This document shows positions 45,258-57,389 of a DNA stretch of 64,000 nucleotides, piece by piece (the stretch's first letter is position 1; every line of letters begins with the position of its first letter). Origin of the DNA: Porodaedalea pini (Eukaryota; Basidiomycota; Agaricomycetes; Hymenochaetales; Hymenochaetaceae); assembly GCA_002794775.1 (NCBI GenBank), contig NBAY01000094.1, forward strand, positions 1 through 64,000, in the 5' to 3' direction. The notes beneath the pieces were generated by a model. It ran no database searches and had not been told where the DNA came from. It worked only from the letters and a program-made list of their open reading frames with translations. The position numbers and the translations under genes were made by a program.

Positions 45258-46887
45258 ATGGCACTCTTCGACAGAGACGATGATTCTGACATCTTAAAAC
45301 TCTGGATTACAGAGCTTATTACCGATCAATATTTTCAAGTTGCAATTGTTGCTGTCTTGGTCTATGACACACGTATGCATCGTTCCCGCTTATTCAAAGA
45401 TACTCTAAGAGCTTACAGTTGCATTAGTCACTATGATGGATAAAGAGGTATAGAAATGCCTTTTAATATTCTTGAGAACGACGATAAACTTAATTCATCG
45501 TCCACCAGGTTAAATATTTCTGGGTACGTGTTATGAGATATAACACATATGGCAGAAGTTAAGAATGCTTATGGACAATGCAAAGGGATCTTTTAAGAAC
45601 AATGTCAACATTGTCTATTTTGCGGTGAGTTATATGAACAAACTAACCTGCTCCTGACTTATTAAAAACAAAACTTGTTCATTTGAACTGACATTAGAAT
45701 CGATACATTGGAATATTGGGCGCGGTCGCTCCTTTACTCTGTGAGTAATATTTCACAGGGTCATCGACTCTTCCGGCTAGCCATTCTCACTCAACTGTTC
45801 CTAAAGGGAATTCGTCCAAAGCAAATCTTCCACTGTAGGTCTCGCAACTATGATTACAATATGATCGGTAATGACTATCGCATATACTAGATGTAAGCAG
45901 GAAGAGTTCAAACCTATTTCTGAGATCGCTGAGACTTCCAAGGCAACTTTGGTATATGGACTCGGAATGTATCTTGTAAGTTACATCGACCTAGCTGGAT
46001 AATACACATCACCGATGGAAGAGCTAGTCTGGTCCACTATCGTCTTAATAGACTGTAAGTGTATCATTGTAATGTGATGAATCTCACTTGGAGTAACTCT
46101 TGCCTACAGATACTATTCTTATGATCCGGGTTCTCGCGCTATACTCCCGAGGCAAGTCTATCGGAAATTACTAGTAACATATCACTTTACTAATAATCTA
46201 TAGATAAGAGGCTGGAAATATGTCTCAAATCATTACTTGCATTCGAAGCATTATTCAAGCTGGGAATTAGTATTCACGCCACTTTAGCTCAAGAAAGTGA
46301 GTCTGTGTTAAACTGGCTGGAATAGAATATAACTTTGGAGTTAGTTGCTGCCTTTGACCTTGGAGAAGGCGTCATGGTTTGTGGCGCTAATAAGTTCATA
46401 CCGTCAATATGGATATGGGTACTTCTAGAATGGTAAATAGTTGGAACTGAATTGAACCATTACTGAATCTTAGAGCACAGGTGCATCCCAACAGTTTATG
46501 GGGTTATGCTCATGGTGCTGGCTCTCTATATGGCTACCAAGTACTGGAGAACATCTGCAGGCTTCGATGGCTATACTCTTGTCAAGGTCCTTATCCAAGA
46601 CCAAGTCATTTACTTTTTTCTGTGAGTAGAATGGATCCTTGCTTGCCCTGACTCGTCTGACAAGCTTGACCAGCGCTATCTCCAGCTGTGTTTTCAACAT
46701 CATGGAGATTAAGATTGAAGTATCGAACGACCTCTTGGCAGGTCTTCTGCAGATCCTGGGAACCCCTTCTTTTCTTTCGCTCCTAGGCAGCCGGATGCTT
46801 GTTGATCTAAAGGAGGCAGGGGAGCGAGGGCTCAATGAGGGGACGAGCTACAGGATGAAATCCCTGCACAATATGGAGTTCTCTTAG
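45258..46887 (+). CDS. DUF6533-like multi-pass membrane protein, copy E
   Basis: Exons 45258-45372, 45428-45447, 45509-45523, 45586-45624, 45698-45740, 45807-45834, 45891-45892 (2 nt), 45943-45975, 46028-46054, 46110-46151, 46204-46296, then three more, with the last at 46674-46887 (214 nt). The start is MALFDRDDDSDILKL. The usual blocks follow: DQYFQVAIVAVLVYDT, TMMDKEVKYFW, NRYIGILGA, ILMIRVLALYS, TVYGVMLMVLALYMATKYW and LGSRMLVDLKEAGERGLNEG. Exon 10 has one extra codon and is followed by a GC donor (46152); intron 9 here has a normal GT donor. No disabling change was seen. Confidence 0.84.
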
Positions 46888-47159
46888 AGTTATTGAGAAG
46901 AATCAAAGGTAGTTTCTTTTGCTTCGTTCTGTGGTCAAGCAAATACTGATACTGATAGCCGTGTATAGTAGAACTGCTTAGAATGATTCATACAAGTCTG
47001 GGCTTGAGCGAGGCCTGAACATTTGGTTCCGAAGCTTTTTTTCATTGGACTCATATTCTCACTTCATATGACATTTGGCTCGGCTAAATTATTGTAGTGT
47101 CGTCTCTGCTTATGGTTTTTTGGTTTGATATTATGCCTGTGTTGTAGTTTGTGTATTAT

Positions 47160-47945
47160 CTATTGCAGGAGTCTCAATACTCTATAAGACTTCCGAATAT
47201 TGGAGAATGTCAGCTGGACTCATTCAAACATGCTTATCAATCTGCACAACAGAGCTATTTTGACGGAAGCGTGCACACCGGTCAAACGTCCTGATTTCAT
47301 GTTTCTCTTTTCCTTTCTGGCTCAAGTATTTATTTTTCATTTCCTTTTACTCATCGTATCCCCGTACTTGTAAATTATAAGTACTTATGTACTGTATCGT
47401 ATGCTATTACCTTTTTGCTTGTCGTTACCGCCGCACTGTATGTAACTTACCGCCACCGCCATGTTCAGCTTCCGCTCTAGCGTAGAGAGATCTGGTACCG
47501 TACGTGGAAATCTGCACCTCTTCTATGAATGGTGTCCCGTATGACATCAGGAAGGACTATTAATGCATCAAATTTCATTCACGAAACAGATTCCTATCAG
47601 AATCGGCAAGTAACAAAGCGCGAAGCTCACCTGGAAGAGTTATCATAAGTGCAGCAGGAGTGACACATTAGCCTCGGCATAGTGGAAGACTGCTAGTTTG
47701 AAACTGCTGATGCTTGAGCCAGCGTTGTCGCCTATTGTATCTGCAGCATCTTGTCTTTCATGCTAGAGACAGACATTGCCATCCTGATACATATGCTAGG
47801 GCTTAGCAATTGGGAAACTCGTCGTATCACTGCATTCTGGGAAGTCTGATGTTGGTGAGTTCGAAGGAGGCGAGAGAGGCGAACCTCAAAGTGAGCACAA
47901 ACTATAGGCTGGGAACAATGAGTGCCATGGAATTTGCTTAGCTCC
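47160..47945 (+). pseudogene. Fragments of a DUF6533-like gene (exons 13 and 14)
   Basis: At 47168-47230 a piece reads GVSILYKTSEYWRMSAGL, matching exon 13 of the intact copies. At 47835-47941 the end of exon 14 is recognisable (LMLVSSKEAREAN...NYRLGTMSAMEFA, then stop). The rest of the gene is missing or unrecognisable, so this is a dead remnant. It leads directly into duplication block Y. Confidence 0.65.
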
Positions 47946-48375
47946 AAAAACGTGGCTAAGGTGGAATAGTTTCATACTTGAATAGCGTCATGCGCGCAGT
48001 CTTTTAAGATGTTGTGTAAATAATCAGGTGTTGTCGTACTCACCGATTTTCAGCTGCTTAGTCCTGACTTGGCATCTGTTTGCTCCAAAACGCCTTCTCA
48101 GAGCCGATTATCCCTTACGCATTCAGTTTGCTGCGACGGATCCCTCCGAATCTGGATATGATATCGGGCTGCTTGCCTTGTTCGTCGTTAGCTTTAGTCT
48201 CGCTATAATCAAATTAATTTGAATCTCGCAGATAACACACTGATGCGATCGAAAGAATGGGGACTGTGATGTTTGTCGATTTGAGATGCGAGTGGAATTG
48301 CGTACGAACTTTGAAATATCCCATTGGACTAGTGACTACTTCGCCAAAAGCCCATTTCTACAGATAAACCATACA
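47946..48375 (+). repeat. Segmental duplication block Y, copy 1
   Basis: Aligns with 53462-53900, including GGGACTGTGATGTTTGTCGA, TTGCGTACGAACTTTGAAAT and the stretch encoding YDIGLFALFGVSFSLAIIKL. The similarity extends leftwards into the DUF6533 exon-14 fragments in both places, so the duplicated unit includes the gene remnant. Confidence 0.75.
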
Positions 48376-48399
48376 GACGTCACCATTCTCGACGTTGTC

Positions 48400-49777
48400 G
48401 CTTCAAAAGGTGCGTTTCGGTTTCCTTGTGTGTGCGAGAATCGTGGAACCGTCCCGTCAGATTATGAAGCGGTCGCCTTCGACTCACGACCCACAAGCTA
48501 CAGAAACAGCGGGTTGAGTGGGTGAAGCAGTGTGGAGGGAAATAAAGCTGGACGCGCAAGGGCATTGGAGACGAGCACAACAGGCAAAAAACAAATGAGC
48601 AAGAATGACGCCTGGGTCGGTAACTTTGTCGCGCGCGGGAAAGCTTGTGGCTAACGAGGACGTGGAAATGAGGCAGTGTGGGACCAGGCGTCGAAGTGAG
48701 TAGTGCAGCCGGGTTAGTGCAGATCCTTAGCTGGCGATCACCGAGGTTACACAGACTTCAATGGCTGTGCGCCTGTTGTCACGCACGATGACCGCAATCT
48801 TTCTCCACCGAGCAATGCGCACGGATACGCGGGAGTGAATGCAGAAGGCAATGAGAACGACGAGCCTCGCTCAACACCGACGCAGTGTTTGGACTACTTC
48901 GATTTGCACCCCGAACGTTATCCCGCAAACTACGACGAGCATTGCCGGTCAAGTACACCCGCATACGAGTATGAGGCACGTCCAGCCACAGCGAAGGCAA
49001 TTCTGAGCCAATACTTCATTTGGAGATGGCGAGCGCCAGGCGAATGACAATTCCCGGGTACACGCACTCATTGACGCGAGCCAAACCGTTGTGATCATGA
49101 TCTCACGAAGATTGAGCCGATGATCTTACGTGCTGTAATGGGCATTGGTAACAGCTTAAGACCGTCATCTGCGACACAGAACAAGGGTGCGAGTCTCGTA
49201 ATGCATTGTGAGTGTCAGCGTCAGTCGACGTACCCTGTGGTACAAACAATCCCCATGGCAGCGTCCTTTCAGGTTCAAAACGCCTTCACGACTTCCCGTT
49301 CGTTCGTCGTTACTGCCTCAAGAGGAGGATCCTGTATCAATCCCAGCGCGGTGCCGAAGAGGGAGGAAGCGGAGTAGACTGTTCGCTCTTGCTATCGTGC
49401 TCATTAATTGGTCCTATCGACATCCCGTACACCTGCCGACCTCTCCGACCATAATGATCATCAGCTATGGTAGAGATTCATCTTCTAAATCATGCAGTGT
49501 ACAACACATTTGTTCCCTTCCTGCATCTCAAGCTCTCAGTTATCACAGCAGACAAGATAGCTCCGTACTCCTCTTAGGCGACGTCTTCCTCAGTATGACT
49601 TTCGATGTTCGCAGAAGGTGGCATGTGGCATCGTCGTGTGCTCCAGCCCAAAGCCAGAATTCGCTATCACACTCATCCGAGGATCGCATCGTCCTGCGGT
49701 GTAATCTTTTGATCCATACGGTTGTCACTAGCACGATAGCCACCTTTCGCTTAGATGCCGAGTTATACAAAGTAGCT
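48400..49777 (+). repeat. Segmental duplication block X, copy 2
   Basis: Counterpart of 41620-43055 in the same orientation; contains NAFTTSRSFVVTASRGG-like coding remains and the shared 3' end near TAGATGCCGAGTTATAC. Stops and indels in all frames. Confidence 0.6.
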
Positions 49778-50776
49778 AGAAGAAATCTAGCACCTTAGTG
49801 ACGACAGCATCGCACTTCAGCGGGAATACTATGTTGATGAACAGCATCTCGTCAATGAACCCACAAATAGTTTGGCGCAGGCATGCAAAATTTAGTTCCG
49901 GTGCTGGACTCCACATGTGCAGCTCCAACCAACAAGGCTTTTTGACAGCGTTCTGGGGCATGTAATGCGGTCCATCCGGGAATGAGTTGTGTCTCATGGT
50001 ATACGAGCTCAGTACCGAGCGATGCAATCACGGTAATAATAAATGGCCGTGTACATCAAGTGCCAAAGGAAAGAAGCCTGTCTGGCGCACCTTAGTCAAG
50101 CCCATTGATCACTGTATTATCAAACTTCGACTCCCGCGCAGATCCAGTAACTTCCATTGCTTTGAGACTGTTCACCGGTGTAACAGTGGTCCTGCCCACG
50201 CTCCACGACGGAAGAGCTGGAACCTCGAGTCGCCTAGTGTCCGACCTTTGTATCGAGATCAGATTTCCTTTGGCTTCAGTTCATAATTCAATATGGGAAC
50301 AATGCGATGCTGCCAGTTCAGATTGTAACTCATATTGCATCACTAATTTTTCTCGAGTCTTGCCATGCGACTTCTCATGCACCTTGGGACATCTATACAC
50401 TCCGCTATCTACGAACAGTGCCAATACAGGGCAAGGTCTGGAGCATTAACTCGTACTCTTCCGCAGAGAACCAGAGTCAAAGCGTCATCCCATGGAAGTC
50501 TTTCTCTCTTCCCATCTCAGGAGATCACGGCGCTAATCTGCACTCCTCTTGTTCTAAATTTTTGTTGCTTTCAAGTTGATTGAAGCACATGCTACGGAAC
50601 TTTCATTCGGATGCGACTGCCTCGGACGATGGAATGCAGATAGAGCGTCTGTCCATGAATCCTTTCGTTTGCTATGCCCTTCTTTCCTGTTTGACGTCCC
50701 TCTTCTTACTCGGCAGCTGACTCGGAATAGAATTTTTAGCACGCATCAATTCTACTTGCGAAAATCTCCACAGGCA
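49778..50776. other. Intergenic upstream of copy F
   Basis: Several overlapping plus-strand frames of 70-114 codons but no domain. Probably non-coding or decayed. Confidence 0.4.
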
Positions 50777-50783
50777 TATATAG
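50777..50783 (+). promoter_or_regulatory. TATA box of DUF6533 copy F
   Basis: TATATAG 97 bp upstream of the ATG at 50874. Confidence 0.5.
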
Positions 50784-50873
50784 AGCCGCAAACACCACAC
50801 AGAACACTAGAAGCCCACCCTTCTGAGTCTTCATCTAGTCAATCTCAGCTGAACGAGAAATCCGGTCTAGCAG

Positions 50874-52464
50874 ATGTCTCTCATCGTCCGATCTGGAGTC
50901 CAAACGTACGATCCCAGTTTGGTCCCGTCCTATGTTTCGGCAACAACTATTGGCCAGTGCTTTCAAGTAGCAATAATGACTATTTTGGTCTATGATACAA
51001 GTACGCTTGGAAGATGAATTATTAACAGTAATTCAGAGAGGATTTGATGGCTACGCCAGTCACTACCATGGATAAGGAGGTAGGCAAATTGGTTTCTGTC
51101 CACCCGTGTCAGAAGAATTTTCTAATGTGTCACACACCAGGTCCGGTATTTCTGGGTATGGCTTACGACTAGATCAGTGGTCGACGCTCATTTATGGAAA
51201 ACTTGAAGGGATCTTTTGGGAATTCAGTCAACATTGTTTATTTTGCGGTGAGTAGCATCAATTCCAGTGCATACTTCGACTTGGAATTTACATTTATTAG
51301 AACAAATATATTGGTATTCTGGGTGCTGCTTCAAGTTTGGTCGGTGAGCAGTTGGCCTACATATTGGTAACTTTATATGCTGACATTCTCGTCTGACCAC
51401 CTTCAAAGGGAGCGCATACAATTTAAATGTTCTTCAGTGTGTCTTTGAAACATAAACCTTACACATCGCAAAATCACCATTGAACATAGGTGTAAGAGAC
51501 AAAGTACCTGGGTTATCGATAGGATTATTAACACTTCTCAGGCAACTTTGCTGCCTGGACCCAGAGCTTGACAAGTAAGCTCAAAGCTAACCGGAAAGCA
51601 CATTTTGTTGACTTTAGATTCAGTCTTGTCCACAATTATTTTGATTGACTGTAAGTGTGGTCGATTGTATGGTGATGGATTTTGTCGATAACACCTTTGT
51701 CTACAGATATCCTTATGATGCGAGTTCTTGCATTCTACTCCAGAGGTACGTATATGTTTACCTATCAAAAGCAACTATTAAACCTTCAGTAGACAAAAGG
51801 CTATCAATATGCCTCAAAGCACTGCTTATAACGGAGGCAGCTGTTAGGCTAGGCATTGTAATTTATGGCAGTGTAGCTGAAAGCAGTATGATCTAAGCTG
51901 ATTCGGTCGACGTAGGAGCTGACTTCATAATTAGTTGATGTTTTCGGCCTTGCTAAAGGTGTCACGGTTTGTGGAGCAGACTACTCTCTACCAGTAATGT
52001 TGGGAGTTGTCGACTGGTAAGTTATCTGAGCTGAACCAGAATGTTTCTGACATTATGGTAGGATCGTTCCAATAATATATGGACTTATACTTATGGCCCT
52101 GGCCCTCTACAAGGCTGCCGAGTATTGGGGAATGTCAGCAGGATTTAAGGGGTTTCCCCTCGTCAGAGTCCTCATACAGGATCAGGTCATTTATTTCTCC
52201 CTGTAAGAAACATTTGGAATTGTTTAGTACGCATCTGACAGTTTAGCCAGTGCCATATTTAGCTGTGTCTTGAACTTGCTGTCCTTCAAGATAACGGCAT
52301 CAATTCCCTTCGACATCGTAACATCTGTTGGGAATCCGTCTTTCCTCTGCATACTGGGCAGCCGTATGCTTGTCAATTTGAAGGAAGCAGCCGAGCAGGG
52401 ACTCAACGAAGGGACAAGCTACAGGATGACGTCCAGGACAGTGAGCGCCATGGAGTTCTCTTAG
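50874..52464 (+). CDS. DUF6533-like multi-pass membrane protein, copy F
   Basis: Same 14-exon structure: first exon 50874-51000 (127 nt), then 20, 15, 39, 43 and 28 nt, the 2-nt exon at 51490-51491, and 33, 27, 39 and 93 nt. The last exon is 52251-52464 (214 nt). Residues include MSLIVRSGVQTYDPS, GQCFQVAIMTILVYDT, TTMDKEVRYFW, NKYIGILGAASSL, ILMMRVLAFYS, IIYGLILMALALYKAAEYWG and LGSRMLVNLKEAAEQGLNEG. Slight divergence: Cys for Tyr in the QYFQ block and ILMMR for ILMIR. The joining base at the exon 6/7 junction is CA rather than CT, giving Gln before the conserved Cys. No stop or frameshift seen. Confidence 0.83.
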
Positions 52465-53253
52465 CTCCGGAGATAATGGAAATTCTGAGTCAGTTTTCTC
52501 TGGTCAATTGATAGGATGAGCGACTAACAGTTAATGACACAGGATGCCAGAGAGCCGTTTGAGAGGGAACTTATCTCTCTCTTTTCTGATGTTGACATTA
52601 TATAGTTAGAGTTGTGGATGTATTTCTTGTCCCTTGAGATCCAATTTGACCGCCCTTATGTGACATACCCTTCCTGCCAATCATGCTCATACTCTTTCTT
52701 GTTACCTGCTGCAGTATGCCTGTTCTACGTTGAGGAGAAAGCATGAGCACTGTCGTGACGATAATCCCATCATAAGGGAAGGCCTTCGACCTCGCATGCG
52801 GGATCGAGGAGTAGTGGAAAGAGCCGAGAGCTTTCTTACTCCACTCACCAGCTACCTCCGCCGAAAGCCTATTTCTTCAAATGAACCATATCGCCAGGAA
52901 CCAACTTTTATCATCTCGCCGCATGTGGATCAAGTTGGCATATATATATATATATATCTCTTCTGTGCTATGCTAGAAAATACCCCGTTGCTTCCCTCGA
53001 CCCAAGCAACGAAATAGAGGCACAAAGGCAGTCCCGAGAGTTAATCCGAGAACCTGTGCTCAAAATTGAACGGAATCAGCGAATCAAGTTACGAAGAAGA
53101 TGGGAAGAGTTGATATTGGTCGTCATATCTTCTGCCGGTGACTGTAAACTGTATGTGATGGCTTCTTCCGCGTCTTGCTCCCAGGATCGATACACCTCAA
53201 CTAGCTTCGACCGACTTTTGCCTAAGAACGACCCTCCGGCGAATTAACATCAT
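52465..53253. other. Intergenic with a TA microsatellite
   Basis: No gene recognised. A (TA)n run lies at 52941-52957. Confidence 0.45.
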
Positions 53254-53461
53254 TCCTACGATGACTAGCTTGGTAACACTCCCAGTTTCTGAGATTCATC
53301 TGGAGCAGTATTTTCAAGTAGCCGATTATCACATCGCTGATTCGTGACTCAGGTACGCACAGATTGGTGAGCTCGAAGGAGACGGGAGAAGCGAACTCTT
53401 GATGTGAGCAAGGTATAGGCCGGGAGCAATGAGCGGCATGGAGTTTGCTGAGCTCCGAAAA
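53254..53461 (+). pseudogene. Internally deleted DUF6533-like remnant: first exon fused to last exon
   Basis: A start-like segment reads MTSLVTLPVSEIHLEQYFQVA (shown in part: EIHLEQYFQVA), matching exon 1. It is followed within about 60 bp by exon-14 sequence (LVSSKETGEA...YRPGAMSGMEFA, in shifted frames). All internal exons are absent. This remnant heads block Y copy 2, just as the other remnant heads block Y copy 1. Confidence 0.6.
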
Positions 53462-53900
53462 CACCGCTAAGGTAGAACAGTTTCATATTTGAATAGAGTC
53501 GTACACGCAGGCTTTTAGGAGGTTGTGTGAAAGATCAGGCGTTGTCGTACTCACCAACTTTCAACCGTTCAGTCTCGACTCGGGCATCTGTTTGCTTCAA
53601 AAAGCCTCCTCAGATCCGCTTCTTGTTCATTACCCCATGCGCATTCGATTGGACTGTGATGAACTCCTCCGAATTTGTATATGATATCGGGCTGTTTGCC
53701 TTGTTTGGTGTTAGTTTTAGTCTCGCTATAATCAAATTGATTTGAATCTCGCAGATAACACACTGATACATTCGAAAGAATATTAATGGGGACTGTGATG
53801 TTTGTCGATTTGAGATGCGAGTGGAATTGCGTACGAACTTTGAAATATCCCATTGGACTAGTGACTACTTCGCCGAAAGCCCATTTCTTCAGATAAAACC
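53462..53900 (+). repeat. Segmental duplication block Y, copy 2
   Basis: Counterpart of 47946-48375, direct orientation, about 5.5 kb away. The right part (from about 53740) is nearly identical to copy 1; the left part is more diverged. Confidence 0.75.
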
Positions 53901-55490
53901 ATATTGAGGTGGAGATGCATCTAGAGAACGTAAACCCCACTATCTCTGCAATTCAATTCGGAAATGGATAGGATGAAGAGGAGAGAGGAGGAGAAAACAC
54001 CGCAGTTAGCGTCGGTGTGTGCCGGCGATATGTACTGTTACCAATCCAGATTGTGATGTGTGGTGTTTGTCTCTGAGGCTTCAGCCGTCTCAGGAGCATT
54101 AATGGGCATATTGCACGTTCCGGACTCCGATGCGACACACTAGTGAGTCTGAACGATTGCACTACGCGCGAGCTGGCGCGGAACGGTCCGATTTTTTATT
54201 TCATTCAAAAGCGAAGGTTAGAGTTTAGTCCGAGCCCAGTTAGCACGTTTAGCCGGAAAGCCTGCATGCATGAAGTGAATCAGTTCTCGAAACCCGAAAG
54301 GTATTGATACTGGGGTGTACGTACAGCAGAAGGTCACGCGGGCATAGTAAATAGGTCGAGAGCGTTCGATCGAAAAAATACGTATAGCATCTCGAATGTG
54401 GCTTAGCATGTTACGAGATATACATAAAGATAAACTCACATCTTCACGAGTACAGTCCAGAACGACGAAGATCTAGAGGTTGGACATATAAATGGGCTGG
54501 CTGAGCTGCGCGAGCGAATGGAAAGGCAGGGCCTGAGCAGCCATGGCTCTGACATAAGGAAGTCGTGAGCTGGCGTATATGTATGTTTACGCGTTAGGAG
54601 AAGCGTGATCATGTGCGGCCCTGTCCAGATGTAAGTGCTGAAGGAGGTTTACATGCTTGATGGCGGACTAATGTCCAGATCTCAAAGCGGAACATCCTGA
54701 GTGACTCGGGTGTCATGTTTGTATGTCGAGGATGGAGTTCAGTCTGCAGAATTTGAAGCTTTGTTCGGCTCTGTTGAACCAGCAAGCTAAGACCAGCACG
54801 GGACCCATCGCTCTGCGAGCGTTCAGATGAAATAAAGTATGAAATCGAATATGCATTCCACATCGTTTTTGCTTTGTTTTGTCTTGCCTGTCTCGGCGAA
54901 AGCCGGCTACGAACGGACAAAAGCACAGCAACACGCCCACGGCACGTGCACTGCGATTATCACGATGGCAGCGCTAGCACGCCTACGAGTCATATTTCTG
55001 CCAGTTCACTCTTGGCCTTTTACTCCTATCTGCCTCGCGCGCTCTCATCCTTCATCCCCAGCGTGAACATACACGCATCACGATCACCATCCGTAACGTG
55101 TAACCGCCGAGCGCCGCACACGCCCCAGCCATCCGCGTCCGTCGCGACCGTAACGGAGAGGAGCGCAGACGGGTTTTTTTGTATCAAATCAAGACCAAAA
55201 TCAGATCGGAGGCTGACAAGCTCGGTGGCCCTGTCTGTGACTAGCTGGGTTTGAATCACCCCATCGGTGGCTCCGAGCGGTGGGTATTTAGTAACATTCA
55301 TAGTTGACGCAGACACCGGTACGTGCGCTCCCCAACATATCGTCCTCACTCAAAGTGTCTGGGTCCACTGATTCCGGATCGCATATATAACAGCGTGATA
55401 TCCAGAACACTTGTTCTTCTGCTCCGAACGCCCCTACTTAACCCCAAACCCAAACCCGGACCCATCGATTTTACACCCCCGTCGCACCAG
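53901..55490. other. Intergenic, no recognised gene
   Basis: Frames of up to 126 codons on both strands, without domains. The right end holds a TATA-like CATATATAACAG at about 55382-55393, about 105 bp upstream of the small membrane protein. Confidence 0.4.
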
Positions 55491-55706
55491 ATGGCCATGC
55501 GTCCTTTCAACGTCTATGTTCATCCAGATTTCTCTTACCAGCCGTACGAGTCCTACCACGGTTCGAACACAGTGCCCTCGCGTCGGATTGCTCTCGCACT
55601 CGTCATCATTAGTGCTGGCGCCGCGCTCGCGGTACACCGTTATGCACCGGACGTCCTCGCACCTATCCTCGGCCCACTAGGGCTCAGCTCGCTCATTCCG
55701 CTGTAG
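55491..55706 (+). CDS. Small single-pass membrane protein, 71 residues
   Basis: A single exon starting MAMRPFNVYVHPDFSYQP, with a Tyr-rich N-terminal half, then one strong membrane segment (RIALALVIISAGAALAVHRY) and a hydrophobic Pro/Leu-rich tail (LAPILGPLGLSSLIPL). The ATG at 55491 is chosen over the longer upstream frame because it follows a TATA-like site by about 105 bp and the upstream part looks like 5' UTR. No family recognised; the length and sequence suggest a small organelle or ER membrane protein, which is speculation. Confidence 0.5.
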   Translation: MAMRPFNVYVHPDFSYQPYESYHGSNTVPSRRIALALVIISAGAALAVHRYAPDVLAPILGPLGLSSLIPL

Positions 55707-56515
55707 ATCACGTTGGATTTGTCGGTGATGAAGTATTCCTTGGTTTCTATTCTATAGTGCGTATTCCGCCTTCTGTTTCAACAATTGCCGCTGACTTCGG
55801 ACGGTGGCTCCCAATCACTAGTCTTTATCGCGGCACTTTCGTTCCGCCTTGACATATGCACGATGCTAGCCATCGATAGTGCGCCACCATCACCAGCTCA
55901 AAGGATCATACGCCCGAACTGCACGCAACGACGTCGCACTCGCCCGTCAAGCCGGACAGCATAATCATTCCAGCATTACGTCCGTCACTGTATTCCGTGT
56001 ATCACCTCTCCATCCTACTGTCATCCTATTCTATTGTACATGCCAACTCATATCTAAACTGGATTCGTGCTCTCCATTCTCTCCGTATTTCGGTTCATCG
56101 CGTTTCCTCCATTCCATCTGGAACTACGTGTGCCCTCGCATCTCATTTCGGGTCCGCATTGTTGCTGTCCATTGCCATCTTTCCACTGCCATTGTGATCA
56201 TTGTCGCACCGCTCACTTACATCGCCTCATGTAGGTGACCGCTCTCATCATTTCATGCGTACGACAATCAGATTGCCTATTTGTATTTTTCGCATGCTTA
56301 GAGTGAAAAATAAAAGACAAAAGATGCAGTTGAAACATGTTCACTAAACAGTTGGCATTGGGATTACTGCTAGAGACGGGACAAAAGGCAAGTAGCAGGA
56401 TGCTACCATGTCAGTGTCATCCGTCGCTTTTTGCAAGCAAGTTTTCAGCGTGTCAGGCACGAAAGGACCAAGTAGCATGTGAATCTCAGCATTCCAAAAA
56501 AAGAAATATTTATTG
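55707..56515. other. Intergenic, no recognised gene
   Basis: Short frames only; 3' flanks of convergent putative genes. Confidence 0.4.
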
Positions 56516-57000
56516 TCAGCAGTATTTACTAAGCGGCCCGTTGCCGTCATCCTGCTGACTTTTCACTAAACTCCTTTGCCAAATATTCACAAATCTCTGA
56601 CCGTGTCTATGGTTGGCACTGCAAAAGCCACAAGTGTACCATACAGCGTGCATGACGAAACAAATGGCAATAAGACCGATTGAGAATGTTATACAGTGAG
56701 TCGAAAGACGATTCAAACCCGAACAGATGAGCTCGACTTCAAATGGAGACATGAGCTTGAAAGATATACCAGCGATGGCTTTCAAAAGACGAGACGGAAG
56801 ACTGTGAGTACTGTCATCAGTTGCTTATTATCAGTTGAATGAAAAGAGTAAGACCTTCTGTTGCACTCATGATTTTCATCCTGTAGCTCGACCTTCTGCT
56901 TGCCGCTTTCTTGAGCCTCCCTTTCGACTATCCGCATTTTGGTAGCACATGCCACTTTTGCTTCCTGACTTGTCGACACAGAAATGTTCCAATCCGTCAT
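56516..57000 (-). CDS. Hypothetical single-pass membrane protein
   Basis: Two exons can be joined by a short intron (about 44 bp, donor GTCTTA, acceptor GACAG near 56812). The first encodes MTDWNISVSTSQEAK and a charged, probably helical stretch; the second has a membrane segment (CITFSIGLIAICFVMHAVWY) and a Cys/His-containing tail. The intron has a weak donor and no family is recognised, so this is tentative. Confidence 0.3.
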
Positions 57001-57389
57001 TAGCGCTTTTTTTCTTGCCACACATGATCCTCAAGCCTATTCGCTATGGCTCTTCTCTTCATAGGCGCGCGTGCTCTGTCCGTCCGTTCGGAATGCACGC
57101 TCTCTTCCCCCCAGCCGTTTTCTCGTTCGCTACATTTTCAGTTTCTCTGCGTCGTGTAAGAGCGCGGACGAAGACTGGGCTATGCAACTGAGCTCATGGA
57201 GTTGGTTAAGAGGTGTTGCAATATGGACAGAACGACCTGTGCGCAGATGCTCCGATGCCATCTCCATTGCACATGTTTCCCTCCTTTCAAGTATCTCTGG
57301 TACCAATCTTATTCATGTCAATAAATAACCCCTTGCCTTTACATTACTAAGTAAATTACTGTAAAGACAACTTTCAAATCTCCTAAGAG

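Noticed and set aside
52941..52957. (TA)n run as a transposon end
   Set aside because: No inverted repeat partner; simple microsatellite.
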